Shown here: piece after piece, positions 1 through 11,463 of the stretch
Layout: every line of letters begins with the position of its first letter
How positions within the stretch are numbered: the stretch's first letter is position 1
Origin: Serripes groenlandicus
Taxonomy: Eukaryota > Mollusca > Bivalvia > Cardiida > Cardiidae
Direction of reading: 5' to 3'
Length of the DNA: 64,000 bases
NCBI GenBank assembly: GCA_031761405.1
Contig: JASEVX010000033.1
Location: forward strand, 552,522 to 616,521
Translations under genes and position numbers: made by a program
The notes under the pieces: generated by a model
The model's database searches: none
The model's input: only the letters and a program-made list of their open reading frames with translations
What the model was told of the DNA's origin: nothing

Positions 1-30
1 ACGTAAACTTGACTTGACTTTAACCGTTTC

Positions 31-240
31 CGGCATAGGTCCAGATAAGGAGGAGTATACAGCTCTTTTACCCACAATATCTCTCATTTCATCCAGCCAA
101 ACCCTATGACGTGGGTACTCAAAAGTATCATCTCAATGAGACGATTCTTTTAAGTACCCGGGACCCACAACATAGGGAAGAGAGTAAAAAATACGGATTT
201 TAAAACATACAAAACTCCCCTTATCTAGAGCTCTGCTTTC
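31..240. repeat. Fold-back repeat family FB, copy 1
   Basis: This is an imperfect palindrome centred near 135. Both arms carry CCCTATG...TGGGTACTC followed by AAAAGNATC, and the outer parts carry AGAGCTCTAGATAAGG-like sequence. The same palindrome recurs at 2525-2675, 10890-11080, 50885-51075 and 62640-62836, which shows it is a dispersed element (MITE-like). No transposase is encoded and no clear target duplication was found. Confidence 0.6.
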
Positions 241-670
241 CACACAATAGATCTGCAGCAGACAACTTTGAAAACCTGTATACCAAACTGTGACAACTCT
301 CTATGAATGAAAGTATGGTTTTTGAAAGTAGTTGAAAAGATTGTGACAAAAGGAGACATTGCTCATTACGAGCAATTTCTTCTTTAGCCACAATGTTTTC
401 AAAAGTCGTCTGCTGCAGAAGCGACAGAAAGTGTCTACATGTGGGTTAACCTTAGATATTTCTCTCATTACTATGTAAACCCTTTCCAACATACAGATGC
501 TTTCTGAGGTCTCAGCAGCAGACGACTTTTGAAATCATTGTGGAAAAAGGTTAAATTGTTCATTATGAGCAATAATCTCATTACTGGAGATGTTTCACAT
601 ATTTGCTAAGATTTTTCACATTTTTGCTAAGATGTCTGCTACAGATGTCTTGTATGTAGGAAAGGGTTAA
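237..670. repeat. Two degenerate TTAA-type MITE copies
   Basis: 237-451 and 476-670 show the family pattern: CCCTTTCC-like ends, AATCTGCAGCAGAC near one end, a central AAATTGCTC...GAGCAATTT hairpin and GTCGTCTGCTGCAGA near the other end. The second copy ends GGAAAGGG followed by TTAA. Confidence 0.65.
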
Positions 671-1483
671 TCCCTATCCTGTGGGTATACTAACAATAAT
701 CTGAGTGAGATAATTCTTTTGAGTATGAACAAGGTGAGAGTTTGGCGATCAAATACCGGCATTAATTTAAGAATAGCAAAAATTGATATGCCTGTTGTCC
801 ATAGCTCTGCTAAAATAAATAAATTAACTAATGTACCAAGTTGTAATGCCGTATGTATCAGTGTGTGTATACCAAGTGACTTTTGACGTCGTATTTGCAT
901 GGTCAGACAGCAATAATTGCTCTTGATAAGAATGTAAAAACAATGGTAACTTTTTTATTTCTCAAACCTTTTTAATGAAACATGGCGCAGTCTTAGCTGC
1001 TTACAATGTCCTAGCTCGCGTTCTTTACAGGAGTTTGATTAGTGATCTAGTTTTTTCAAACATTTCGACGAACCTGTTCTCAAAATCCAGAAGTGTTCGA
1101 AGAAACTAAATCACTAATCAAACTCCGTTAGAAAAACGGAGACAGGGCTTTGTTAGTGGCGTAGACTGCGTCATGTTTGATTAAAAATGATGAAGAAATA
1201 AAAAAGTTACCTTTGTTTTTACTGCTAAACCAAAGTAAAATATGTCTGTCCGCCTTATCATTTGTGAAGTCAAAGTCACATGGTATACACACACTGTGTA
1301 TTGTAATTGTAGCATGAATTGCTCTGATTAAGCATAAGCACTTTAGTTCTTTAGGCACATTTGTGTTAGTGTACACAATAGCAAGTACAAGCATCTGACA
1401 GGTGCAGATATTTTCAACAGACAGAGATAGAAGGGAGTCTGGATGCAATACCTTAGTTCTTTCGGATAAGGCCACTTGGTTGT

Positions 1484-1706
1484 TTAACCCTTTCCCTTAT
1501 GTAGACGCTTTCTGACGCCTCTGCAGCAGACAGCTTTTTGAAAACATAGTGACAAAAGAAGAAATTGCTCAAAACAAGCAATTTCTTTTTTTCCACAATG
1601 TTTTCCACTTTTAGTCAAAGGTTATCCATTCAATTATAGAGATTTTCTATATTTTGACAAAATATGTTTAAAGTCGTCTGCTGCAGAATTGTCGATGAGC
1701 ATTAAT
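1484..1706. mobile_element. TTAA-type MITE, right end decayed
   Basis: It starts TTAA-CCCTTTCCC and carries the whole interior (CTGCAGCAGACAGC, GAAATTGCTC hairpin, GTCGTCTGCTGCAGAATTGTC), but the GGGAAAGGG terminus has been replaced by other sequence. Confidence 0.75.
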
Positions 1707-1789
1707 AGGGAATATTTGAGAAGAAAAAAGATAATTAGGAAAACACCAAGGAATTTGAGTTTAACAACCATATGTCGTTGATGCCCTTT

Positions 1790-1892
1790 GTATGATCTGA
1801 TTATATCGACTTCTTTAATTATTTTTGCACATGTATGCAATTGTATGATCTGATTATATCAACTTCTTTAATTATTTTTGCACATGCAATTG
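1790..1892. repeat. Tandem duplication, 52-base period
   Basis: The stretch beginning TATGATCTGATTATATC occurs at 1791 and again at 1843, and both copies continue through ACTTCTTTAATTATTTTTGC. It is a recent local duplication with one substitution near the start. Confidence 0.8.
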
Positions 1893-2073
1893 TATAATTG
1901 ATATATCTCTATTCAACATGTAGTAAATATGCCTATAAATATGGTGGACAAGGAAGATAATTATTGTTGTTGTGGGAACTATGTACATTGTATTGATAAA
2001 TGACAGTAAAATGTCGGATAATTTATATAAACTTCATATTTAGGATTAAACCATAAGGTTGTCTCAAAAGAAT

Positions 2074-2231
2074 AACAAGAGCACCGCGTACGGCACAGAC
2101 GCTCGACTGAAAGGGAGAAAAAAAAAAAAAAAGGAGCTAAAAAAAAAACCTTAAGCGGACGACGACGCCGCCGCTGCCGACGACGCCAGGGTCACGACAA
2201 TAGCTCTGGTTTTTTTCAAAAGTCGAGCTAA
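2074..2231 (-). repeat. Hairpin-ended element family G (AGCTCGACT/AGTCGAGCG)
   Basis: On the minus strand it starts TTAGCTCGACTTTTGAAAA and ends with AGTCGAGCG, a GTGCCGTACGCGGTGC hairpin and TCTTGTT. The plus-strand copy at 52725-52876 has the same ends. The middle holds a GA/A-rich tract. Confidence 0.6.
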
Positions 2232-2259
2232 CAACTGATGCAGTAATGTATTGAGGACA

Positions 2260-2493
2260 TTAACCCTTTCCCTCATATAGACGCTTCCTGACACCTCTGC
2301 AGTAGACAGATTTTTGAAAACATAGTGACAAAAGAAGAAATTGCTCAAAACAAGCAATTTCTCCTTTTGCCATAATGTTTTCCACTTTTAGTCATAGGTT
2401 ATCTCCATTCAATTATAGAGATTTTTCTATGTTTTGACAAAACATGTTTCAAAGTCGTCTGCTGCAGAATTGTCGTATGAGGGAAAGGGTTAA
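2260..2493. mobile_element. Complete TTAA-type MITE (piggyBac-like ends)
   Basis: TTAA flanks both sides. The ends are CCCTTTCCCTCATATAGACG and the inverted CGTATGAGGGAAAGGG. In between are GCAGTAGAC, a central hairpin and GTCGTCTGCTGCAGAATTG. TTAA target duplications with CCCTTT-type ends are characteristic of piggyBac elements. There is no coding capacity. Confidence 0.8.
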
Positions 2494-2524
2494 AAATATT
2501 GCTCTAGATAAGTTCCTAAACATT

Positions 2525-2675
2525 TATTTGAGACTCATACCTTATGTTTTGGTACTCAAAAGAATCGATTCTTTTGAGTACCCACAACAAAGGGCTTGGT
2601 TGAGTCATAAGAGAGATATTGATTGGAAAAAGACCAATTCACTCCTCCTTTTTTAGTACTCTGATATTGTCCAAA
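2525..2675. repeat. Fold-back repeat family FB, copy 2
   Basis: The palindrome core is GGTACTCAAAAGAATCGATT followed by CTTTTGAGTACC. The outer sequence resembles copy 1. It lies between two TTAA-type MITEs. Confidence 0.6.
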
Positions 2676-2679
2676 CTAT

Positions 2680-2909
2680 TTAACCCTTTCCCTCATACGA
2701 CAATTATGCAGCAGACGTCTTTGAACGTATTTTGTCAAAACATAGAAAATTTCCATAATTGAATGGATAACCTATGACAAAAAGTGGAAAACATTGTGGC
2801 AAAAGGAGAAATTGCACGTTTTGTGCAATTTCTTCTTTTGTCACTATGTTTTCAAAAAGCCGTCTGCTGCAGAGGCGTCAGAAAGCGTCTATATGAGGGA
2901 AAGGGTTAA
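2680..2909. mobile_element. Complete TTAA-type MITE, opposite orientation
   Basis: It is bounded by TTAA at 2680-2683 and 2906-2909, starts CCCTTTCCCTCATACGACAA and ends TATATGAGGGAAAGGG. It is inverted relative to the neighbouring copy at 2260-2493, so the pair could form a long hairpin. Confidence 0.8.
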
Positions 2910-2996
2910 CATGTCAGAACAAGGCTTCATGTGGATCTCTGGGTAGCCATTTTGGGATAAGACAGGTTTAAACTATTTTCCACATGCAGATTCATT

Positions 2997-3292
2997 TTAA
3001 CCCATCTGAAGCAGAAGACATATATGAAAACATTGTTGCAAAAGGGGGAATTGTTTTCAAAAGTATGTGTGCCGTACTGCAGCAGTGTAAAATCTCATTT
3101 ACATCAGTGAGAGGTAAAAGATGTTAACCCAACATAAAACACATATGCAGCAGACGGCTTTGAAATCATCTTGGAAAAAATATGGAAAATCTCTTAATGA
3201 TAAATGATAATTAATGAATAAAATTTAAATATGAAATTGCCACGATGTTTCTTAAAGCTGTCAGAAAGACCCTGTACGTGATAAAGGGTTAA
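2997..3292. repeat. Degenerate TTAA-type MITE copies
   Basis: A fragment at 2997-3120 is followed by a decayed copy at 3124-3292, flanked by TTAA and ending AAAGGG. The family motif GCAGCAGACGGC is visible. Confidence 0.5.
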
Positions 3293-3408
3293 ACTTACTT
3301 TGGAATGGACGGCCATACAACTAGCACAGTCTTTATTGAGAATTGCTGTCAGGTCATTGGTCACTCTGTCATACCTCAATTTGGGTTCTGCATCCTATGG
3401 TAAAATAA

Positions 3409-4459
3409 AACAAGAGGGCCATGATGGCCCTGGAATCGCTCACCTGATTCTTTTCTTTCACTTTAGCTATATAAGCCCCGCCCCCTGGCGGCCATGTTTT
3501 TCGACCAATCAACTTGGCTTGAAGGAATCTGATAGAGGGTCATCCAAGGAACATTTCTACAAAATTATTTGAAAATCGGCCTGACACTTTTGGAGAAGAA
3601 GATTTTTTAATTTTTCACTATAGCCATATAAGGCAAAATAGCCCCGCCCCCCTGGCAACCATGTTTTTCGACCAATCAACATGGCTTGAAGGAATCTGAC
3701 AGAGGGTCATCCAAGGAACATTTCTACAAAATTATATTAAAATCTGCCAACCAGTTTGGGAGAAGAAGATTTTTTTTTCACTATAGCCATTGATAATGAC
3801 ATTTCCCGCGATTAACAGCTGAATTGTTCGCGAGAAATTAGCGAACCACTCATCCCCCTATTCGGTCTGGACTTTTTGTTGACCATCGCCAACAATGTCG
3901 CCAACAATGTCATCATTATTAAAATAAAATAAATAAACACTAAATTTTGCTTTGTCATAGTTATTAAAATCAAACATTCATTTTTGTTTAAATAGATGTG
4001 TAACCAAAACGTCCCAGTTATGACATAAGAAATATAATTTCTTCTTTAAAGTCCCTTATTGAAAAAGCACTGATTTCACTATAGCCATATAAGGCAAAAC
4101 AGCCCCGCCCCCCCTGGCGGCCATGTTTTTTGACCAATCAACATGGCGTAAAGGAATCTGACAGAGGGTCATCCAAGGAACATTTCTACAAAATTATTTG
4201 AAAATCTGCCAACCAGTTTGGGAGAAGAAGAATTTTGAAGTTTTTTTCATTTCCTTGCCATGGAAACCAGAATTCTGCATGGATCCCAAAAATTTGAAGG
4301 AAATCTGGTGAGGTCATTGAGAGGATGCTTTCTGTGAAGTTTCATCCCAATTGACCCACCGGTTACTGAGGAGAAGAAGTTGATGCACGACACATGACGC
4401 ACGCCGGATAAAAGGCGATCACAATAACTCACCTTGAGCAAAGCTCAGGTGAGCTAAAA
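3409..4459 (-). repeat. Hairpin-ended tandem-core element, family D, minus orientation
   Basis: On the minus strand it begins TTTTAGCTCACCTGAGC, with a hairpin, and ends AGGTGAGCGATTCCAGGGCC plus ATCATGGCCCTCTTGTTTT. The body contains repeated units with AAACATGGCCGCCAGGGGGC-type motifs (seen inverted near 3478, 3645 and 4107). A stretch of about 290 bases (3790-4075) interrupts the units and is unrelated to them. Confidence 0.7.
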
Positions 4460-4953
4460 AACAAATAAATACAGACATCCTGGTTCCTATTTCAAGCTGT
4501 AAATGAGAACCAACATGTATTCTTGCAACTCAGAAAGTCGAGAGGTATCTAGTCATAAATGAGGATCATCACCTTCAATTTAGGATGACTGATACCTAAA
4601 ATATACATTTACAGTGAATGAATAAATGATTAATTAAGATGAACATAATGTAGTCTGTGGCAGTTATTTGTTAACCCTTTCCCACCTGCAGATGCATTTT
4701 GACGCATTTACAGAAGACGACTGTATTTGTCCCACATTTTCGATCAGTATGAAAATAGCTATCCAGTTAACAACTTACCTGATAAGATGCGTACATTTTT
4801 TTTAGGACAAATGCAAGTTTAATTGAAAAACAGAGAAGACATGTTGTGATTTCAGTCATGTATTTCCGAATTTATCAGCTAAAGAGGTATATAAAGTCAA
4901 CTTATATAGAATAAACTAATCAATTGCATATACATGCTTTTTAAAGCATTTAC
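4460..4953. other. Non-coding stretch downstream of the acidic exon
   Basis: It is AT-rich DNA with one fragment of the TTAA-type MITE (TTAA-CCCTTTCCC at 4671-4730). Nothing else is recognised. Confidence 0.5.
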
Positions 4954-5061
4954 CTCCCCTGATTCAGAATCATCTGTTTCTTCTTCTTCTTCTCCTCCTT
5001 CTTCATCATCATCTTCTTCCTCCTCTGAAACTCTGAGAGCTCCCTCAACGACCTGAATTTT
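4954..5061 (-). CDS. Acidic second coding exon of an unrecognised gene
   Basis: Read on the minus strand, this 108-base stretch is open in one frame (36 codons). It is preceded by a pyrimidine-containing acceptor ending CTCAG and followed by a donor GTAAATG. It starts and ends in phase 0, which fits the exon at 9371-9406. The peptide begins KIQVVEGALRVSEEEE and then becomes a run of Glu, Asp and Gly, ending in DDSESGE. Such low-complexity acidic segments are found in many nuclear and cytoskeletal proteins and do not identify a family. The remaining exons would lie below position 4954 or beyond the left edge; none could be recognised in 1-4953. The splice signals and matching phase make a real exon more likely than a chance GA-rich tract. 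The function is unknown. Confidence 0.6.
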
Positions 5062-5067
5062 CTGAGG

Positions 5068-5623
5068 ATTAGAGAAAATAAAGTAGGTTTAAAATTTAGA
5101 ATGTTATGTTTACAGACAACTCAAAGCAATACAGCAATTCAACAACATAGTGGGAAAAGAACAAATTCCTTGTTTCCCATTTTTTTCCTGTGTTTTTACT
5201 CTGTAGGAAAATTAGGTTGACTAACTCATAATGTAAGTACTTTCTTTGTTTTATATACAACTCTTATATGTAAGTACTATATTAACTCTTATATGTAAGT
5301 GTATGTTTATTGCCTAGATTTTTTTAAATGTTATCTCATGGTTGTGGAAAAAGGTTTATTTCAAAACGGATTTCATTTTTCCTTTGTAATACAATCATTT
5401 TTAAGGTTATTTGGCAGGTTATATTAAAATTAGCTGTAACACATGTATATGCCCTATTCCTATATCTTTGTGCTTCTTAATCGCATTTTCGGCTTAAAAA
5501 TCAGGGATAAAGTCAAATGGAGAACAAAGAAAAAATATCAAATATGAGATAATTATCTGATCTTTGATTTTTAAAAAAACACAAGACGTTTGTTAATACT
5601 TTCCAACTCAAAACACAATGTTG
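5068..5623. other. Intronic DNA without recognised features
   Basis: It lies in the intron between the two minus-strand exons. It is AT-rich, with a short duplicated stretch around 5265-5300 (CTCTTATATGTAAGT occurs twice). No repeat family recognised. Confidence 0.4.
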
Positions 5624-7170
5624 CAGGGCCTGCTCTGGGTTGAATTTTTTCTTTCGCCACATTGAAATAAAGTTCGCCACTTTTAATTTTTAGGAACCAT
5701 TCATATTCGCCACTTTTGATAAAAGATTTAGCCATTTGTGGACGTTTCGAAGCCATTTTTGTCATTGACAACACGCATAGTTTCCAACCAATATTTATAT
5801 GCAATCTCATCAGTGGGCCCCCCACTAACTCACCCATAATTAAATAGATATTTCCCAATCAAAAATGACAAACTTACATTGTCATTAAATTATGAAAGGC
5901 CTACGTCGATCGTCGAAACCTACTTCAAAAAGCTAGCCGATATATTTAATGCATCTATAATTGCCAATTATCATATGTACGGCCTTTAATATATCAATAT
6001 CGGTCAGAGTTGTTGGTCAGTCTGATTCAGGGATTACCTTATATAAAAGGGGCCGTTTAAACGGCCCCTTCCCCTCGGAAAATAAGCATAGTTTTTCCCC
6101 CCTAAAAATATAAATTTTCCTCCGATAAAAAAAAAAAAAAAATAAATAAATAAAAAAAAAAAAAAAAAATTCATATTTAACTTTTGAACATTAGCTTAAA
6201 TCATTATTTATCTTTCCACAATGCGAACAGAATGAAATTTGACTTCAGGTGTAGGCTTGGTGCTGAAATACTTTTTGATGAGAATTAAAGTTGCTGATGT
6301 TGCCTATGACCCAAAAACTGCTGTGACAAGATGGTTGTTGTCTGGACTAAGACAGAAAAGACACCATACTTTGCCATATGGAGCTATAAATTGAAACACG
6401 GTTTCTAGACTATGCTGTATATCTGACAGTCTCAGCAGCTTCTTTTCACAGCATGGTTTGGACCATGTTAACCATTACATTCATCATTGACCATAACAGT
6501 GTATTGCACTATTGTAGTTCACATTGTGTTGCTTAAAATTAAAGTTCTAATAATTTCTCAAAAATTAAAGTTGTTTTCTCATTTAGCAAGTAAAAAAAAA
6601 TAGCACAAGTTTGCGAAAAAATGCAAGTAGAAAATCTTGCTAATTTCGACCCTTGACCAGTGGTATAGTTTGAGTGAACTGGATTATGACATCTAGTGGA
6701 GGAGTTCAAGAACATGAAAAATAGAGATATGGCCTTGTAATGATAAAAGTTAAACATGCACATTATACTAGTTTACAGTTTTCCCCCTTTTTTTTTCTAA
6801 AATGCCGCGAAATTTTCCCCTTCTCAAAGGCTCCAGGCCCCTTCCCCTTTTTCAGAAAAAAAAACCTGGGATTAAATGACTGAATTAACACTTCACAACA
6901 ATAAAACAAGTGTGAAATACACAAACTGTCAAAATGATAAAACAGGTGCCGTAAAAATGTCTTATTAAAAGTGGTCACTGTTCCTGACATTGAATCAAAT
7001 AGCGGTGCATTATCTTAGATTAATGGAAACAGTCACTGTTTGTCGTAAATTGATATCCAAAAACAGGTAAATTTTGATGATAAAAACCTTTCGCCACTCA
7101 TGAAAAAACTTCGCCACTTTAAAATAATCTTCTCATTTGGCGAAAGTGGTGAACGACAGCGCGGGCCCTG
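5624..7170. mobile_element. hAT-like non-autonomous element with an inner insertion
   Basis: The ends form an imperfect inverted repeat: CAGGGCCTGCTCTG on the left and, inverted, CAGGGCCCGCGCTG on the right. Both are followed within about 40 bases by TTCGCCA motifs. CAGGG ends are typical of hAT elements. A clean 8-base duplication is not visible, although ATGTT occurs near both edges. A palindrome GGGGCCGTTTAAACGGCCCC (6049-6068) and C-rich CCCCTTCCCC tracts at both sides (around 6070 and 6840) suggest a second element nested inside. There is no transposase frame. Confidence 0.5.
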
Positions 7171-8207
7171 ATGTTATTTTATGATACACACCAGTAAAAA
7201 GTGTTCAGCCCATTTTCCTATAACATTGTACCACATTTTAAAATTGGGTCAGGTTGCTTATATCATTTAAATAATTTGTCCCTTCTGCAGTGAATAATAC
7301 CTCACACATAATCAGGTGACAAGTACGCTTGAGTCTCACTCTCAGCTCTTAAAATGGAAATGGGAAAAAGGGGCTATTTTCAAAAGATCATATCAGGGTT
7401 GTCAAAATGTTTTGTTGTAACAGATCATATGAGAAAAGTAACCGATTAGGCCTGGGGTCAGATCAAGGGTAAATCCCTGGAAGGGGCCCCCAGGGGAGCA
7501 AAACTAACAGATCAAAAAGTGATTTTAACAGATGATTTTGATCTGCAATCGGTTAATTTTGAAAACCCTGCATATCTTAAATGTAAGTTTGTAAACAAGT
7601 ACAAACAATATCATTACGTGCATCGAAACAATTGTAAGTTAATGTCTAAACACCCGTTTTGGACTAATATTTCTGTCCCTAATTTAGTACATGGGAATTC
7701 CTAGTCCTTCAAAAAAAGACATCTTGTATGCTCATTTTGCATTTGTTATTATCCTGCATACAGTTGACAGATGATAAAACGAGAAACCGAAAGTCTAAAT
7801 TATTTGGACTAGGGAATTCCCTGCCTCGTAATGCTTACATTACAACTTGCGATGACGTAAAAATCATGGGTAGAATACTGTCGCATAAAGAAAGAAAAAA
7901 GCATGATGTTATAGACAAGCACGAAGATATAGAAATCGTTGGTATATGACCTAAAGGACTAAAAATGTACAGGCAATAACAGGGACAGTCCGAGTAGTCA
8001 GTTAGTCACCCATACTTTGTGAAAAATAATTCCTGGAATCTCTCGAGTAAGAGTAATAACCATGTTAGACAGTCACAGTTTTAAAGATGTATCTCTTTTA
8101 TCGCAAATAAATTGTGTCACTCATAAACACGAGATAAGTACATGTAAGTAAGTATGTGGGCTAAATTCATTTCCGTGATGACATTTCCTCAATCATTTTG
8201 TGTCCAA
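7171..8207. other. Intronic DNA without recognised features
   Basis: No repeat family or exon was identified. Open frames of 61 and 73 codons occur here but lack splice signals or recognisable sequence. Confidence 0.4.
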
Positions 8208-8209
8208 TA

Positions 8210-9211
8210 CAGTGAACTCGACAGTTCCGGGTCAGTAACCAAATTAACGAATCTTGTCTCTTTGAAAAGAAAGTTGAGAGAAACAAAACTACATAGAATG
8301 TTAAACAAATACTTCCTCCCCACGATGATATAATTCAATAATTATACAAATTTGTTAAAATGTTTCTTTAGTGTCTGCAATTGCAAGCTGTAAATTTGAC
8401 AGTTTCGGGTCAAACTTGCCATTTCCGGGTCACATGACAAATGTTTATTTCTGTTATTCAGGAGTAACCTCAAACAGCGGTTTTTAATAACAAGATTTCA
8501 TTTAACATTTTTATTGAAATAATATGAAAAAAAATAACTAAAATATATCACTTGCAATTACCTATTGCCCGCGAAAAACAGAACAGTGATGGGGCTAAAT
8601 TTACAGTACACACTTTCATGCACGAAAACTGATGAATTTTCCAATCAACTAATAAGTCATATTTGACAAAAAATGTTAATTTTAATATCACATTTTTATC
8701 AATGATTTATCACCATAAGCTTTAAATTATTCTTAAAAAGTTCCCAAAATAGTTTTACTAATAAATTGATAATTTTGAGAAATTCCTTTTGGCTGACCCG
8801 AAAGTGTCGTATGTGAACTAGGTCAAATTTATCCGCTAGTTTGGCATAAACAACTTCGACAGGTCAATAAAAGATATATATCTTGTTCAGTAGTAAATAA
8901 CCTATACATGTATGTGCAATACATAACTGCATTACTGAAATTATGGCTACAATCAGCAATTTACGCTTTGACAGGTAAATAAAAATATTGAGATTTTGCT
9001 TTCGCGGGAATTTATGCAGTCATGTGTTTTGAGATTACGACATCCGTTCTTGAAATGACAACGTCCTAAATCGAAGTGAAACTAGCCAAGCTAATGGGAA
9101 ATATGACTTGATAATCAAATTGTCAAAATGCTGTATCATTCTCGAATACTAAACATTTTTTTCCAAATTTGACCCGGAATTGTCGATGACCCGGAACTGT
9201 CGAGTTCACTG
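8210..9211. mobile_element. Mariner-like non-autonomous element, 1002 bases
   Basis: The terminal inverted repeats are CAGTGAACTCGACAGTTCCG at the left and the exact inverted match at the right (9192-9211). They are flanked by TA dinucleotides at 8208-8209 and 9212-9213, the target duplication of Tc1/mariner elements; CAGT-type ends also fit. The GTTCCGGGTCA part of the terminal repeat recurs inside each end (about 8398-8434, and inverted about 8791-8825 and 9171-9190). There is no transposase frame. Confidence 0.8.
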
Positions 9212-9370
9212 TAGTATTATTTCTTTTCCTTAATTTAGGTCGTTCTCTGTCTGTGCATAACCAATCAATGTTCATTACAGTACCCAAACTGTATATCGAC
9301 TGCCTTAATAAAATCTATATATCTAACAATTCTGGATAATGTATCAAATTGAAATTAAATGCAGACGTAC

Positions 9371-9406
9371 CTCTCCGGATACTTCGCCTCCGGAAATCGT
9401 AGCCAT
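9371..9406 (-). CDS. Start-codon exon of the same unrecognised gene
   Basis: On the minus strand an ATG in a strong context (AAAATGG) opens twelve codons, MATISGGEVSGE, followed directly by a consensus donor GTACGT. The exon ends in phase 0 and joins in frame to 4954-5061, giving a 48-residue N-terminus. The intron would be about 4.3 kb and is filled by two DNA-transposon-like elements. The DNA around this exon is richer in CpG than its surroundings and carries a CACGTG palindrome about 26 bases upstream of the ATG, as expected of a promoter-proximal first exon. The gene points left, away from the POU6 gene. The product cannot be named. Confidence 0.6.
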
Positions 9407-9430
9407 TTTGTTGTGAAACGAAAATAGAAA

Positions 9431-9443
9431 TCACGTGACGCGT
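9431..9443. promoter_or_regulatory. E-box CACGTGAC with adjoining ACGCGT upstream of the minus-strand start exon
   Basis: The palindrome CACGTG (9432-9437) in a TCACGTGAC context, followed at once by ACGCGT, lies about 25 bases upstream of the minus-strand ATG at 9406. TCACGTGAC is the type of site bound by USF and MiT/TFE bHLH-zip factors. The position suggests a core-promoter element. Function is inferred from sequence only. Confidence 0.35.
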
Positions 9444-10720
9444 ATGAATATTTTTACCAATTTCGCGAACAAATTGTCCTAAAGTTGTCTGAATGAAGGA
9501 ATGCTATTCTGATGTGTTTTTTTGCAATTATAATATAAAGGTTTATATTCGTTTTTAGAAAGATATGTGTAAATACACAATACTATCCCCCTACTGATAT
9601 GCACTATTTTAAAACTGACCTTGACATTAAGGTAAAATTCGTCAATTATCAAGTTTATGGGGCCGTCTCAAATGTAAAATGACCTTTCAAATTGGATAGT
9701 ACCAAAAATGAAATATCCACAACTTGTCATTGAAAATTTGCAATAGAATAAGTCTCGTTTAAAAACAAGAAACCGTTTGGTATCACTTTTATAGCTTGAT
9801 GATAAATACTATTTCTGTTTGGAATACTACGTATTCACAGAAAATATTATTAATTTATGTTGAGAAAACCCCTAAATATTATCAACAAAATCTTGAATAG
9901 CATCTCCATTTTGAGAGTTGCTTTTGTTTAGTCAGACTCATCGATCGTCACTAAGGATCTTTCAGTCGCTAAATCGGGCTTTTTTGGACCGTCCCGTGGT
10001 CAATCATAAACCATAGTGGGTAAGTCGCTACCTATCTCATATTTATGCATGAAGTAATTAACATAATTTATTACAAAATTGGATTCTAGAGCCGAACAAT
10101 CAAAAATTGGATGCGCGGAGTATCGATTGAAATAGAAATGCTCTGCGGCTTTTAGTGAACACCTTAATAGTCGATTAAGGACCTTTTCAGCATAGTTTAT
10201 GTAGGTAAGAAATTATTTATTATCATTAATTTACCATATCAGTGTAAATTATGTCTTGTATTAGCATAATTTATAGGAGAATACTTTAATATTACGATGT
10301 AATGTACATTTTCAAGTAGCCCCCAGCATCACGTTATGCATGCAGGTGCTATTTTTAGTAACACGTTTATTTCTATGACAACGCCTATGCTGAAGGTTTC
10401 TGCGTTTTAGAAAATTAAATGGAATCGTACCAAATTCTTGATTTCTGTATATTAGAACGTGGGTGGTTTAGTTATACGAAATAGCTAACAGACGATGTAT
10501 TTGAATCTTGAGCAGACGACATTTGATAATTTAGGAAACAATGAGAAACTCTATGACTGAAGGAAATTATTACCAGCTTTTCTTAAAAGTTTCCAAGTGC
10601 ACAATATACCAGTGTTAATGAGTTTAATAAAATATAACATGTAATTAAATAATTTATGATAGAAATTAATTATTTACATGATATTGTAACCACTATTGAT
10701 GTCTTGTTACTCTAAATCTA
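9444..10720. other. Largely non-repetitive intergenic DNA
   Basis: This is the upstream flank of the minus-strand gene. It has none of the window's repeat families until about 10720. A GTTGTCATAGAAA-like sequence (minus strand, about 10370-10384) weakly resembles an RFX X-box. It is a candidate regulatory interval by position only. Confidence 0.35.
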
Positions 10721-11386
10721 TAGAGTAACAGACAACTTTTGAAAACATTGTTAAAAAAGGAGAAATCTGCAGTGAACCATAAACTCTGAATCCTGAAATG
10801 AAGTATTTGAAGTCCTATGCTCTGATTGTTTGTATGATGTTTTATGGCACTTTCAACAATATTTCAGTCACATCATGCCATTTCTTGGGTAAACTACCAT
10901 TACCAGAGGTCTAGATAAGGGTAGTTTTTCATGCCCTAAAATTATTTTTTGACCCTCTAGCCCTATGTTGTGGGTACTCAAAATAACAGTCTCATTGCAA
11001 ATAATGTCTTGTTTTTGAGAGGTGTCAACAGATGTCTGTATAAGGCAAAGCTTGAAGAAGATACTCTGGAGCTTAACTGTGATCTTCCAATTTGTCAAAA
11101 CAGTATTGATTACTTCAAATTGTACCTTCTTCCTTAGGTATATCTGTAGATATCTAACATATTATTTCATTTGGGAGAGTCTTTAAAACCTTTTCCCTAA
11201 AAGATTGCATCTGTTGCTGATGAAAATACACATGTTAAGAATATGAGCAATATATATAAATAAAAGGATGATTATTGAAAAGGGCTCATTATGAGCAATT
11301 TCTCCTCTTGTCAGACTGTTTTCAAATGTCGTCTGCTATAAGTTTTATTGGGACAAAATGTGTCTGCAAGTAGGAAAGGATTGAAT
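10720..11386. repeat. MITE fragments and fold-back repeat FB
   Basis: 10720-10780 and 11190-11386 carry TTAA-type MITE motifs (ACAACTTTTGAAAACATTG; GAGCAATTTCTCC; GTAGGAAAGG). 10890-11080 matches the FB family (CTAGATAAGGG; CCCTATGTTGTGGGTACTC). Confidence 0.5.
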
Positions 11387-11463
11387 ATGACACCAGTTAT
11401 CCCTTTACCAAGATACATTATAGTCTTGAACTCTTCTGCTTTGTAAAAACACTTTTTTTCAAC

